From assembly GCF_038397725.1 (NCBI RefSeq), contig NZ_CP151634.1, positions 3,224,001-3,288,000 on the forward strand: a DNA stretch of 64,000 bases. Reading direction: 5' to 3'. Below the pieces are notes generated by a model. It saw only the letters and a list, made by a program, of their open reading frames with translations. It was not told the DNA's origin and searched no databases. The DNA comes from Microbacterium sp. LWO13-1.2 (GTDB lineage Bacteria; Actinomycetota; Actinomycetes; Actinomycetales; Microbacteriaceae). Both the position numbers and the translations under genes were made by a program. Shown here in pieces: positions 33,772 to 41,641 of this stretch. Each line of letters starts with the position of its first letter. The stretch's first letter is position 1.

Positions 33772-35135
33772 CGGATGACGTCGAAGTCGGCGCCGACGGC
33801 GTCGAGCTTGGCGAGGAACTTCTCGTAGCCACGGCTGAGGATGTCGACGCCGGAGACCTGGGACTCGCCCTGTGCGGTCAGCGCGGCGATGACGTGGCTG
33901 TAGCCGCCACGGAGGTCCGGAACCACGATGTCGGCGCCATGCAACGGCGTCGGACCGGTGATCACGGCCGCCTGTTCCAGGTCGCGGCGCGGCACTCGAC
34001 GAGGGCCGTCCTGGAGTCCGCGCGGGTGCACGACGATGTCGGCCCCCATCTTGACCAGCGCGTCGGTGAAGCCCAGCCGGTTCTCATAGACGGTCTCGTG
34101 CACGACGGAGCGGCCGCGCGCCTGGGTCAGCGCGACCACCAGCGGCTGCTGCCAGTCGGTCATGAAGCCAGGGTGCACGTCGGTCTCGATGACCACAGGG
34201 TGCAGTTCGCCGTCGCGGCGGAACAGGATGCCGTCCTCCTGGATGTCGAACCAGCCGCCCGCCTTGCGGAACACGTTCAGGAACGTCAGCATCTCCTGCT
34301 GCTTGGCGCCGCCGACGAAGATCTCGCCGTCGGTCGCGAGCGCAGCGGATGCCCAGGACGCGGCTTCGTTGCGGTCGAAGATCGAACGGTGATCGTAGCC
34401 GCGGAGCTTCTCGACTCCCTCGATCACGATGACCCGGTTGGGCTCGTAGGAGATGATCGCGCCCATCTTCTGCAGGACGGCGATGAGATCCATGATCTCG
34501 GGCTCGATGGCCGCGTTGCGAAGCTCGGTGACGCCCTCTGCGCGCACGGCGGTCAGCAGCACCTGCTCGGTGGCGCCGACACTCGGGTACGGGAGGTGGA
34601 TGTTCGCGCCGTGCAGTCGCGCGTTCGGACGCGAAAGGCGGATGCCGCTGGGCAGCTTCTCGACGATCGCGCCGAACTTGCGGAGCGCATCCAGGTGGAA
34701 GTCGATCGGCCGGTCGCCGATGCGGCAGCCGCCGAGGTCCGGGATGAACGCCTGTCCGAGGCGATGCAGGAGTGGACCGCAGAACAGGATCGGGATCCGC
34801 GATGCACCTGCGTGCGCGTCGATCTCCTCGAAGTGGGCGGACTCCACGTCGCTCGGGTCGAAGACGAGAGCACCGGGCTCGTCGCCCTCGCTCACTCGGA
34901 CGCCGTGCACCTCGAGCAGCGAGCGCACGACCGCGACGTCACTGATGGCCGGGACGTCGCGCAGCACGCTGACCGTCTCTCCGAGGAGAGACGCGACCAT
35001 CGCCTTCGTCGCCAGGTTCTTGGCGCCCTTGACATCGACGCGGCCGCGCAGCGGGCGTCCTCCTCGAATGCTGAGGACGTCTCCGGTGAGAGCAGGAACT
35101 CCATCCGGAAGAGCATCGCGCACGGGTGTCGTCAT
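33768..35135 (-). CDS. murA: UDP-N-acetylglucosamine 1-carboxyvinyltransferase MurA
   Basis: First committed step of peptidoglycan synthesis, adding enolpyruvate to UDP-GlcNAc. The 455-aa protein has the K-N pair in VDVKGAKNLATKA, the catalytic cysteine retained in LGGCRIGDRPIDFHL (a cysteine there gives fosfomycin sensitivity), and the loops EGVTELRNAAIEPEI and HPGFMTDWQQPLVVAL. The start is the ATG at 35135 (MTTPVRDALP); a start four codons earlier is also open. It lies 77 bp downstream of leuD on the same strand. Confidence 0.95.
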   Translation of the reverse strand: MTTPVRDALPDGVPALTGDVLSIRGGRPLRGRVDVKGAKNLATKAMVASLLGETVSVLRDVPAISDVAVVRSLLEVHGVRVSEGDEPGALVFDPSDVESAHFEEIDAHAGASRIPILFCGPLLHRLGQAFIPDLGGCRIGDRPIDFHLDALRKFGAIVEKLPSGIRLSRPNARLHGANIHLPYPSVGATEQVLLTAVRAEGVTELRNAAIEPEIMDLIAVLQKMGAIISYEPNRVIVIEGVEKLRGYDHRSIFDRNEAASWASAALATDGEIFVGGAKQQEMLTFLNVFRKAGGWFDIQEDGILFRRDGELHPVVIETDVHPGFMTDWQQPLVVALTQARGRSVVHETVYENRLGFTDALVKMGADIVVHPRGLQDGPRRVPRRDLEQAAVITGPTPLHGADIVVPDLRGGYSHVIAALTAQGESQVSGVDILSRGYEKFLAKLDAVGADFDVIR

Positions 35136-35212
35136 TCGGAGCCTCACTTCATTCCACGGATTGCGGCGGTCGCCGCGGGGCGGTCTGCCCCTGACTCACG
35201 ACCCGGTCCGTG

Positions 35213-35809
35213 TCACTGCACGGGGAGGGTACGTGGCCGCCACGACTCGCGACGGGCCTCGAACTGCGCGATCTTGTCTTCGTTGCGCAGCGTGAGCCCG
35301 ATGTCATCGAGCCCTTCGAGGAGCCGCCACCTAGTGTAATCGTCGATCCCGATGTCGGCCTGGATGCCACCGATCGTCGCCGTGCGTGCCTGCAGGTCCA
35401 CGGTGATCTGCGCACCCGGGTTCGCGTCGATCTCCGCCCAGATCCGCTCGAGATCCTCCTCGGAGATCGTCGCTGCGAGGAGCCCCTGCTTGCCCGAGTT
35501 CCCGCGGAAGATGTCGGCGAAGCGCGGGCTGAGCACGACCTGGAACCCGAAGTCGCGCAGCGCCCAGACGGCGTGCTCGCGGCTGGAACCGGTGCCGAAG
35601 TCGGAACCGGCGACGAGCACCGAGGCACCCTGGAACGGCTCCTGGTTGAGCACGAAGTCCGGATCCTGCCGCCACGCATGGAAGAGGGCGTCCTCGAACC
35701 CCGTCTTGGTGACGCGCTTCAGGAAGACGGCGGGGATGATCTGGTCGGTGTCGACGTTAGACCGCTTCAGAGGTGCGGCGATGCCGGTGTGGGTGGTGAA
35801 CTTCTCCAT
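35213..35809 (-). CDS. leuD: 3-isopropylmalate dehydratase small subunit
   Basis: Forms the LeuCD isomerase for leucine synthesis. The 198-aa protein starts [26 protein letters not shown], with [17 protein letters not shown] and [18 protein letters not shown], the full small-subunit signature. It begins 2 bp after the leuC stop. The frame is open for many codons upstream inside leuC, but the start here is fixed by homology. Confidence 0.96.
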   Translation of the reverse strand: MEKFTTHTGIAAPLKRSNVDTDQIIPAVFLKRVTKTGFEDALFHAWRQDPDFVLNQEPFQGASVLVAGSDFGTGSSREHAVWALRDFGFQVVLSPRFADIFRGNSGKQGLLAATISEEDLERIWAEIDANPGAQITVDLQARTATIGGIQADIGIDDYTRWRLLEGLDDIGLTLRNEDKIAQFEARRESWRPRTLPVQ

Positions 35810-35811
35810 GA

Positions 35812-37248
35812 TCAGGCCTCCAGATCGCTCGGGCTGGACAGGGTTCCGCGGATCGCGGTGGCTGCGGCGACGAGCGGCGACACCAGGTGCGTGCGACCGC
35901 CCTTGCCCTGCCGGCCCTCGAAGTTGCGGTTCGACGTAGACGCGCACCGCTCGCCCGGCGCCAGCTGATCCGGATTCATCCCCAGGCACATCGAGCACCC
36001 GGCGAAGCGCCACTCCGCACCGAAGTCGGTGATGATCTTGTCGAGCCCCTCGGCCTCGGCCTCCAGGCGCACACGCGCCGAACCGGGCACGACCATCACG
36101 CGCACGCCGTCGGCCTTCTTCTTGCCCTGGATGACGGACGCGAAGGCGCGCAGGTCCTCGATCCGGCTGTTGGTGCAGGAGCCCATGAACACGGCATCCA
36201 CCGGCACTTCCTTGAGCGGGGTTCCCGGGGTCAACGCCATGTACTCGAGCGCCCGCTGTGCGGCCGCCCGCTCGTTCGGGTCGGCGATGTCGGCCGGGTT
36301 CGGCACGGATGCCGACAGCGAGCTGCCCTGCCCCGGGTTGGTGCCCCAGGTCACGAACGGCTCGAGTTCATCGGCGTCGATGAACACCTCGGCATCGAAG
36401 ACGGCACCGTCATCGGTCGGGAGCGTCCGCCAGTAGGCGACCGCGTCCTCCCAGTCCTGACCTTTGGGCGCGTGCTGCCGGCCTTCCAGATACGCGAATG
36501 TCGTCTCGTCCGGGGCGACCATCCCTGCGCGCGCACCCGCCTCGATCGACATGTTGCAGATCGTCATCCGTCCTTCCATCGAGAGCGCCCGGATGGCGCT
36601 CCCGCGGAACTCCAGGACGAAGCCCTGTCCCCCGCCGGTGCCGATCTTCGCGATCACGGCGAGGATGATGTCCTTCGCGGTGACGCCGGCGCGCAGCGTC
36701 CCGTCGACGTTGATCGCCATCGTCTTGAACGGCTTCAACGGCAGCGTCTGCGTCGCCATCACGTGCTCGACCTCACTGGTGCCGATCCCGAAGGCCATCG
36801 CGCCGAAGGCGCCGTGGGTCGAGGTGTGCGAGTCGCCGCAGACGACGGTGATACCCGGCATCGTCAGCCCCAGCTGCGGGCCGACGACGTGCACGATGCC
36901 CTGCTCGGCGTCGCCCAGCGAGTGCAGACGCACACCGAACTCCGCCGCGTTGCGACGCAGCGTCTCGATCTGCGTGCGGCTGGTGAGGTCTGCGATGGGC
37001 TTGTCGATGTCCCACGTCGGGGTGTTGTGGTCTTCAGTGGCGATCGTGAGGTCGAGTCGGCGCAGCGGGCGTCCCTCAGAGCGCAGACCATCGAACGCCT
37101 GCGGGCTGGTGACCTCGTGCACGAGGTGCAGGTCGATGTAGATGAGATCGGGCTCGCCGTTCTCGCCCTTGACGACGAGATGGTCGTCCCAGACCTTCTC
37201 GGCAAGCGTGCGCGGACCGTGGAAAGTCTCGGTGGCGTCGGTGGTCAT
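35812..37248 (-). CDS. leuC: 3-isopropylmalate dehydratase large subunit
   Basis: Isomerises 2- to 3-isopropylmalate using a [4Fe-4S] cluster. The 478-aa protein has [30 protein letters not shown], the cluster cysteines in GSCTNSR and the [10 protein letters not shown] pair, and EDHNTPT. All cluster ligands are present. The start is ATG 37248 ([21 protein letters not shown]), near a ribosome binding site AGGAGA in the leader. Upstream is a leucine-rich leader peptide with a strong hairpin, so expression is probably leucine-controlled. leuB and ilvE are about 23 kb away. Confidence 0.96.
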   Translation of the reverse strand: MTTDATETFHGPRTLAEKVWDDHLVVKGENGEPDLIYIDLHLVHEVTSPQAFDGLRSEGRPLRRLDLTIATEDHNTPTWDIDKPIADLTSRTQIETLRRNAAEFGVRLHSLGDAEQGIVHVVGPQLGLTMPGITVVCGDSHTSTHGAFGAMAFGIGTSEVEHVMATQTLPLKPFKTMAINVDGTLRAGVTAKDIILAVIAKIGTGGGQGFVLEFRGSAIRALSMEGRMTICNMSIEAGARAGMVAPDETTFAYLEGRQHAPKGQDWEDAVAYWRTLPTDDGAVFDAEVFIDADELEPFVTWGTNPGQGSSLSASVPNPADIADPNERAAAQRALEYMALTPGTPLKEVPVDAVFMGSCTNSRIEDLRAFASVIQGKKKADGVRVMVVPGSARVRLEAEAEGLDKIITDFGAEWRFAGCSMCLGMNPDQLAPGERCASTSNRNFEGRQGKGGRTHLVSPLVAAATAIRGTLSSPSDLEA

Positions 37249-37292
37249 GATGTCGCTGTCTCCTGGGATCGAGGTTCGGCCCACGCTGAACT

Positions 37293-37330
37293 CCGCGACG
37301 AGAGAGGCCTAGATCGAGGTCTCGTCGCGG
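37293..37330 (-). promoter_or_regulatory. attenuator-like hairpin upstream of leuC
   Basis: A perfect 11-bp stem (CCGCGACGAGA at 37293-37303 against TCTCGTCGCGG at 37320-37330) with a 16-nt loop. In the RNA its 5' arm lies in codons 9 to 14 of the leader peptide and its loop includes the leader stop codon, so its folding depends on the ribosome position. No U-tract follows. A ribosome held at the Leu codons would cover the 5' arm and melt the stem; if the stem causes termination or blocks translation, leucine shortage would raise leuCD expression. Confidence 0.6.
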
Positions 37331-37359
37331 CCGCTAAGAAGGAGAACCACCCGCCGCAT
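37309..37359 (-). CDS. leuL: leucine leader peptide of leuCD (leaderless, 16 aa)
   Basis: The 16-codon frame encodes MRRVVLLLSGRDETSI. Codons 4-8 are Val-Val-Leu-Leu-Leu (GTG GTT CTC CTT CTT); the two consecutive CTT codons are rare choices in this high-GC genome, as is typical of attenuators that read leucine-tRNA charge. A possible -10 element TAAACT (complement 37366-37371) lies 6 nt before the ATG, so the peptide would start at the transcript 5' end without a ribosome binding site. A hairpin overlaps its 3' half. leuC begins 60 nt after its stop. Confidence 0.75.
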   Translation of the reverse strand: MRRVVLLLSGRDETSI

Positions 37360-37410
37360 GCGGTCAGTTTACACCGCTGCGACGGGTGGTCCGTCCCTTC
37401 GTGAACGCTG

Positions 37411-38415
37411 TTACTCGACGATCGACGCCTTGTTCTCGGCGCGCTTCTCGCGAGAGGACGAGATGAGGCTGGCGATCGTCGCCACCGTCATGGACGCCAG
37501 GATCACGCCGAGCGAGACCATGTTGTCGATGTCCGGCACCCACTCGACGTGCTGCCCGCCGTTGATGAACGGCAGTTCGTTCTCGTGCAGGGCGTGCAGG
37601 ATCAGCTTGACGCCGATGAAGCCGAGGATGACCGCGATGCCGTAGTGCAGGTACTTGAGGCGATCCAGCAGGTCGCCCAGCAGGAAGTAGAGCTGACGGA
37701 GCCCCATCAGCGCGAAGATGTTGGCCGCGAAGACGAGGAAGCCGTTGGTCGTGATCTCGAAGATGGCCGGGATCGAGTCGATCGCGAAGATGAGATCCGT
37801 CACGCCGATGGTGATGAACACGATGACCATCGGGGTGAACATGCGCTTGCCGTCGACCGTCGTGCGCAGCTTCGAGCCGTCGTACTCCTCGCTGATGTCG
37901 ATGCGACGGCGCAGCAGCCGGACGATGAAGTTCTCGCGCTGCACCTCGCCCTCATGATCGCCCTCTGGCATTGCCTGGCGGATCGCCGTCCAGATGAGGA
38001 ACGCACCGAAGATGTAGAAGATCGGCGAGAAGTGCTCGATGATGGCGACGCCGACGAGGATGAAGGCGCCGCGCAGCACGAGCGCGATGATGATGCCGAC
38101 CATCAGCACCTGCTGCTGCAGGCGGCGAGGCACGGCGAACTGCGCCATGATCAGCACGAAGACGAAGAGATTGTCGATGGAGAGGCTGTACTCCAGCGCC
38201 CAACCGGTGATGAAGTCTCCTGCGTTCTTCCACCCGCCGACGTTGCCGAGGAGCACGGCGAAGATCAGCGCAAGGCTGACATAGAAGAGGACCCACAGCG
38301 TCGACTCCTTGGTGGAGGGGATGTGCGGGCGGAGCCGGACGAGCAGAAGATCGGCGATCAGGATGATCGTGAGCACGACCATCGAGGTGATTTCGAACCA
38401 GACAGGAATTTCCAA
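37411..38415 (-). CDS. TerC/Alx family membrane protein (probable Mn2+ exporter)
   Basis: A 334-aa polytopic protein with eight or nine hydrophobic segments. Members export manganese or support metalation of exported enzymes. The typical LEYSLSIDNLFVFVLIM and ITIGVTDLIFAIDSIPAIFEITTN carry the conserved acidic residues (D in SIDN, D in AIDSIPA) that are thought to bind metal in the membrane, and RQLYFLLGDLLDRLKYLHYGIAVILGFIG closes the family core. A yybP-ykoY-like aptamer lies directly upstream, which supports manganese control. It is divergent from yqhA. Confidence 0.92.
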   Translation of the reverse strand: MEIPVWFEITSMVVLTIILIADLLLVRLRPHIPSTKESTLWVLFYVSLALIFAVLLGNVGGWKNAGDFITGWALEYSLSIDNLFVFVLIMAQFAVPRRLQQQVLMVGIIIALVLRGAFILVGVAIIEHFSPIFYIFGAFLIWTAIRQAMPEGDHEGEVQRENFIVRLLRRRIDISEEYDGSKLRTTVDGKRMFTPMVIVFITIGVTDLIFAIDSIPAIFEITTNGFLVFAANIFALMGLRQLYFLLGDLLDRLKYLHYGIAVILGFIGVKLILHALHENELPFINGGQHVEWVPDIDNMVSLGVILASMTVATIASLISSSREKRAENKASIVE

Positions 38416-38454
38416 GGGCGCACTGCACCTTTCGAGGGAGGGTCGGAAATGAGC

Positions 38455-38552
38455 CGAAAGTCTCTCCCCCGCACAGAGTGCGTCGCGCGCCCGGAGCAGC
38501 GAAGATGATGCTCGTGATGACGATGCGCGCGGAAATGGGATACTCCCTCTCG
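38455..38552 (-). promoter_or_regulatory. yybP-ykoY-like (Mn2+) riboswitch upstream of terC
   Basis: Read on the minus strand: P1 strand CGAGAG (38547-38552), GGAGTA (38541-38546), an outer helix UCCC pairing with GGGGA, a GC helix CGCGCGC/GCGCGCG, a loop region AUCGUCAUCA with GAGCA/UGCUC beyond it, a small hairpin CGCAC-UCU-GUGCG, then GAGA (38461-38464) and the second P1 strand CUUUCG (38455-38460, one G-U). The conserved L1 GGAGUA, L3 AUCGUCA and GAGA elements and their order match the yybP-ykoY class as I know it. It ends 40 nt before the terC ATG, leaving room for an expression platform. A candidate -10 TAGCAT (38560-38565) would start the RNA just at the P1 helix. Confidence 0.75.
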
Positions 38553-38589
38553 CACGACAATGCTACCGGAGCATCCCGAACATGATGAA

Positions 38590-39252
38590 ATGGTCGTCGT
38601 GACACAGACTTCGCATGAACACGTCGAACACGGCATCGCTCCCCTCGAGACCCCGGCCCAGAATTCATGGGCCCGCGCCATCGGCTCTCTCATCTTCGTC
38701 AGCCGCTGGTTGCAGGCTCCCCTCTACCTCGGACTGATCGTCGCCCAGATCGTCTACGTCATCGTCTTCATGGTCGAGCTCTGGCACCTGATCGCAGAGG
38801 ATGTCTTCAGCGACATCACCCACATCAACGAAGCAACGATCATGCTGGCGGTCCTCGGACTCATCGACGTGGTGATGATCGCGAACCTGCTCATCATGGT
38901 CATCATCGGCGGCTACGAGACCTTCGTGTCGCGCATCAACACCGAAGGACACCCCGATCAGCCGGAGTGGCTCTCGCACGTGAACGCCAACGTGCTCAAG
39001 GTGAAGCTTGCGATGGCGATCATCGGCATCTCCTCGATCCACCTGCTGAAGACCTTCATCGCCGTCGGCAACATGGATGCGGACGGTGTCTCCTCCTCCG
39101 AGGTGGATGGCCTCGGCAGCTATACCCCCACCGGCGTGCTCTGGCAGGTCGTCATCCACATGGTGTTCATCCTCTCTGCCATCGCCCTCGCGTGGATCGA
39201 CCGGATGTCCCAGCAGACGCTGGCCAAGGCGCACGCGCAGCCGGCGCACTGA
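38590..39252 (+). CDS. yqhA: YqhA/UPF0114 family membrane protein
   Basis: A 220-aa integral membrane protein with four hydrophobic segments (from LIFVSRWLQAPLYLGLIVAQIVY to the C-terminal IHMVFILSAIALAWIDRM). The sequence SRWLQAPLYLGL and NLLIMVIIGGYETFVSRI are typical of the UPF0114 family, whose function is unknown. The start is uncertain: ATG 38590 and GTG 38599 are open in frame, while the more distal ATG 38560 overlaps the terC promoter. It is divergent from terC, and the two promoters would overlap. Confidence 0.85.
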   Translation: MVVVTQTSHEHVEHGIAPLETPAQNSWARAIGSLIFVSRWLQAPLYLGLIVAQIVYVIVFMVELWHLIAEDVFSDITHINEATIMLAVLGLIDVVMIANLLIMVIIGGYETFVSRINTEGHPDQPEWLSHVNANVLKVKLAMAIIGISSIHLLKTFIAVGNMDADGVSSSEVDGLGSYTPTGVLWQVVIHMVFILSAIALAWIDRMSQQTLAKAHAQPAH

Positions 39253-39274
39253 TCCGGACGTCTTCTGAGACGAT

Positions 39275-39329
39275 GGGGCATCCGTCGACACTTTCAGGGT
39301 GAGAGACACCGAACGGAACAGGATGCCCC
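39275..39329 (+). promoter_or_regulatory. inverted repeat masking the sigma-factor start
   Basis: GGGGCATCC (39275-39283) and GGATGCCCC (39321-39329) form a perfect 9-bp inverted repeat with 37 nt between. The second arm abuts the GTG start at 39330 and includes most of the AGGA ribosome binding site, so a transcript that starts before 39275 could hide its own start. The ECF-type autoregulated promoter probably lies in this gap, but I could not fix its elements. Confidence 0.4.
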
Positions 39330-39881
39330 GTGCAGACGACTGATCAGAGATGGGCGGCACAGGCCGCGGCGGGTGACGAGAGCGCCTTCCGAGAGCTGTA
39401 CCGAGCCCACGTGCGTCCGGTCTACTGGATCGCCCACGGCATCCTCGGCTCGCCCGCCGATGCCGAGGACGTCACCCAGGAGACCTTCGTGGTCGCATGG
39501 CGCAAGCTGCCCGACTTCGAGTTGCAGGGGGAATCGATCCTCCCGTGGCTGGCGACCATCTGCCGATTCCAGGCAGCGAATCGTCTTCGGCAGCGCCGTC
39601 GCGACCAGGCGCACACCACGGATGCCGCTGATGAGACGCTGCCGGACACGGTCAGCGTCGAGGAGCAGGTCATCACCGCCGCACTCGCCGCACGGATCGC
39701 CGAGGAGGTCGGTTCGCTGAGCGAACTCGACCAGGAGATCTTCCGGCTGTGCGCTTCGGAGGGATACGCCTATCAGGCGGCCGCCGAAGAGCTGGGGGTC
39801 AGTCATGCGGTCGTTCGGAACCGTCTCTCCCGAGTGCGCACTCAGTTGCGCGGCGCCGTGAAGGAAGCGAGAGACGCATGA
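39330..39881 (+). CDS. ECF-type RNA polymerase sigma factor
   Basis: A 183-aa sigma factor with regions 2 and 4 only. Region 2 shows ELYRAHVRPVYWIAHGILG and SPADAEDVTQETFVVAWRKL; region 4 shows LSELDQEIFRLCASEGYAYQ and AAAEELGVSHAVVRNRLSRV. The start is GTG 39330. Its stop overlaps the ATG of a membrane protein by 4 bp, which makes that protein its most likely partner and inhibitor. No ZAS zinc motif is present in the partner, so the mode of inhibition would differ from RsrA-type pairs. Regulon unknown. Confidence 0.9.
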   Translation: MQTTDQRWAAQAAAGDESAFRELYRAHVRPVYWIAHGILGSPADAEDVTQETFVVAWRKLPDFELQGESILPWLATICRFQAANRLRQRRRDQAHTTDAADETLPDTVSVEEQVITAALAARIAEEVGSLSELDQEIFRLCASEGYAYQAAAEELGVSHAVVRNRLSRVRTQLRGAVKEARDA

Positions 39882-40975
39882 ACGACCAGAACACCACCGA
39901 GACACTGCCGCCGCTGTCGGATGCGACCATCGACCGCATCGAGAACGCGGTTTTCACGGAGATCGCAGCACAGCGGCCGTCGGCGCGCCCGTCTGTCGAC
40001 CGTGCCCGTACCCGACGCCGACGCTGGCTCACCGGCGGCGGAATCGCCGCGGCGTTCGTGGTCGGCGTGCTCGTCACGCCCCCGATCCTCGGCATCGTCG
40101 GCTCCGGAGGAGCCACGAGTACCGCTGACGGCTGGAGCACCGGGACGGAGTACGACAGCGGCGCACAGGACCTTTCCGCCGAAAGCGCGCCCAAGTCCGA
40201 CGCCGACAGCTCAGGCGGAGCAACCGAGATGGTCCCGCTGGCGGCGGACGAAGCATCCGCCCGCGAGATCATCGCCAACGCGAACGCCACCGTCCAGGTG
40301 AAGGACATCGCGAAAGCGGCGGCAGCGATCTCCGCTCTCGCCGAGGAGCACGGCGGATACGTGGAGAGCACCGACATCGGCAAGTCGCTCGCGACCGTCG
40401 ACACGTCGATGCCCGCTCCCCCGAACGCCGGATACGGATGGATCAGCATCCGCGTTCCGTCTGCCGACCTCACCGCCGTGATCGAGGCTCTCAAGAACTC
40501 CGGAGAAGTGCTCTCCACGTCGATCTCCAAGCAGGACGTGACGTCGACAGCCATCGATCTGCGGGCACGGGTGGAGGCCACGCGGGCATCGGTGGTGCGC
40601 CTGACCGAGCTGATGTCGCAGTCGGGCAGTGTCTCTGAGCTCATCGAGGCAGAGGTCGCCCTGACCGACCGTCAGGCCCAGCTGGAGTCGTACGAACAGC
40701 AGCTCGCTGCTCTGGAGGACCAGGTCGCCATGTCGACGCTGCAGGTGCAACTCACGGAGACCGCGGCGCCGACGACGGCGGACCCCGCCGGTTTCGGCGA
40801 TGGACTGCTCGCCGGCTGGAACGGCCTCGTCGTGTCGCTCAATGCCCTGGTGATCGCGCTCGGATTCGTCCTCCCCTGGCTGGGCGTCGTCGGCATCATC
40901 GTGCTCGTGATCTGGCTGATCCGAAGGGCTCGCCGTCATCGCAGGGCGGCGGCGACCGCCTCCGATGAGAGCTGA
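39878..40975 (+). CDS. DUF4349 membrane protein, possible anti-sigma factor
   Basis: A 365-aa protein with a short cytoplasmic N-terminal part (LSDATIDRIENAVFTEIAAQ, then an Arg-rich stretch), a membrane helix near residues 52-74, a large outside domain of the DUF4349 type (ANATVQVKDIAKAAAAISALAEEHGGYVESTDIG, ISIRVPSADLTAVIEALKNSGEV, coiled coil EVALTDRQAQLESYEQQLAALEDQ) and a second helix near the C-terminus followed by an Arg-rich tail. Gene overlap with the ECF sigma factor (ATGA) and the N-terminal helix suggest it holds the sigma factor and senses the envelope. This role is inferred from the arrangement. Confidence 0.8.
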   Translation: MNDQNTTETLPPLSDATIDRIENAVFTEIAAQRPSARPSVDRARTRRRRWLTGGGIAAAFVVGVLVTPPILGIVGSGGATSTADGWSTGTEYDSGAQDLSAESAPKSDADSSGGATEMVPLAADEASAREIIANANATVQVKDIAKAAAAISALAEEHGGYVESTDIGKSLATVDTSMPAPPNAGYGWISIRVPSADLTAVIEALKNSGEVLSTSISKQDVTSTAIDLRARVEATRASVVRLTELMSQSGSVSELIEAEVALTDRQAQLESYEQQLAALEDQVAMSTLQVQLTETAAPTTADPAGFGDGLLAGWNGLVVSLNALVIALGFVLPWLGVVGIIVLVIWLIRRARRHRRAAATASDES

Positions 40976-40994
40976 GACGGAACACTGACGAAAA

Positions 40995-41023
40995 GTCGCT
41001 CCCGAGTTCATCTCGGGAGCGAC
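40995..41023 (+). terminator. terminator of the sigma/DUF4349 operon
   Basis: GTCGCTCCCGAG / loop TTCAT / CTCGGGAGCGAC, a perfect 12-bp stem followed by CTTTCATTG, 20 bp after the DUF4349 stop. The best intrinsic terminator shape in this part of the window. Confidence 0.85.
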
Positions 41024-41046
41024 CTTTCATTGATTTTCCAGGGTAT

Positions 41047-41060
41047 ACAAGAAGTCTTGT
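41047..41060. promoter_or_regulatory. palindromic operator before the ArsR-like gene
   Basis: ACAAGA-AG-TCTTGT, 6-bp perfect arms with a 2-bp centre, 15 bp before the start codon. Position and symmetry fit autoregulation by the adjacent ArsR-like regulator. Confidence 0.5.
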
Positions 41061-41074
41061 GCTCTTGATCGTCC

Positions 41075-41641
41075 GTGCATAGCGTTGTCGACGTGGAAGA
41101 CATCTCCGTGATCACCGCCGTGCACCACCCGCTCCGACGCCGCATCTTCGATTACCTGCTGCTCTACGGGACGTCTCAGGTGACGGCGATCTCGCGCGCG
41201 CTCGACAGCCAGGTCGGCAGCATCAGCCACCATCTGCGGATGCTCGAGCGGGCGGGCGTGGTCGAACGCGCGGAAGACCCCGACGGTGACCGTCGGACCA
41301 GTTGGTGGGTGCTGTCCCGGCACAGCTTCACCTGGTCGGCCGATGATTACGCCGACGCACCGGCGGATGCGCTGCTTGCGCGCGAGGCCGAGCGGAACGG
41401 CATCCGCGGGCAGATCGATCGACTGCAGCGCTGGCGCCGACGCCATCGCGCGCGTGAGCTGCCGGACTACGACGGTTTCAACATCGAGACACTCGGGTGG
41501 GCGACCCCCGCCGAGCTGCAGGATCTCTCCGAGCGGCTGGGCCGCACCCTCGCCGACTGGCGCACATCGATCGACAGGGCCGACGGTCGCGAGCGAACGC
41601 CCGTCTTCTTCTTCGCCCACGCCTTCCCGACGGAGCCGTGA
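41075..41641 (+). CDS. ArsR-like winged-helix transcriptional regulator
   Basis: A 188-aa regulator with the HTH ISVITAVHHPLRRRIFDYLL and SRALDSQVGSISHHLRMLERAGVVERAEDPDGDRRTSWW, the ArsR-type winged helix (SISHHLRxLERAGxV). No metal-binding ELCVCDL motif or cysteine pair is seen, so it is probably not a metal sensor. The C-terminal part is long and unassigned. The start may be GTG 41075 or the in-frame GTG 41093. It overlaps an MFS gene by 1 bp (TGATG), so it likely controls that exporter. A palindrome lies just upstream. Confidence 0.85.
   Translation: MHSVVDVEDISVITAVHHPLRRRIFDYLLLYGTSQVTAISRALDSQVGSISHHLRMLERAGVVERAEDPDGDRRTSWWVLSRHSFTWSADDYADAPADALLAREAERNGIRGQIDRLQRWRRRHRARELPDYDGFNIETLGWATPAELQDLSERLGRTLADWRTSIDRADGRERTPVFFFAHAFPTEP

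Noticed and set aside
35887..37404. Long open frame opposite leuC
   Set aside because: Antisense shadow of leuC and its leader.
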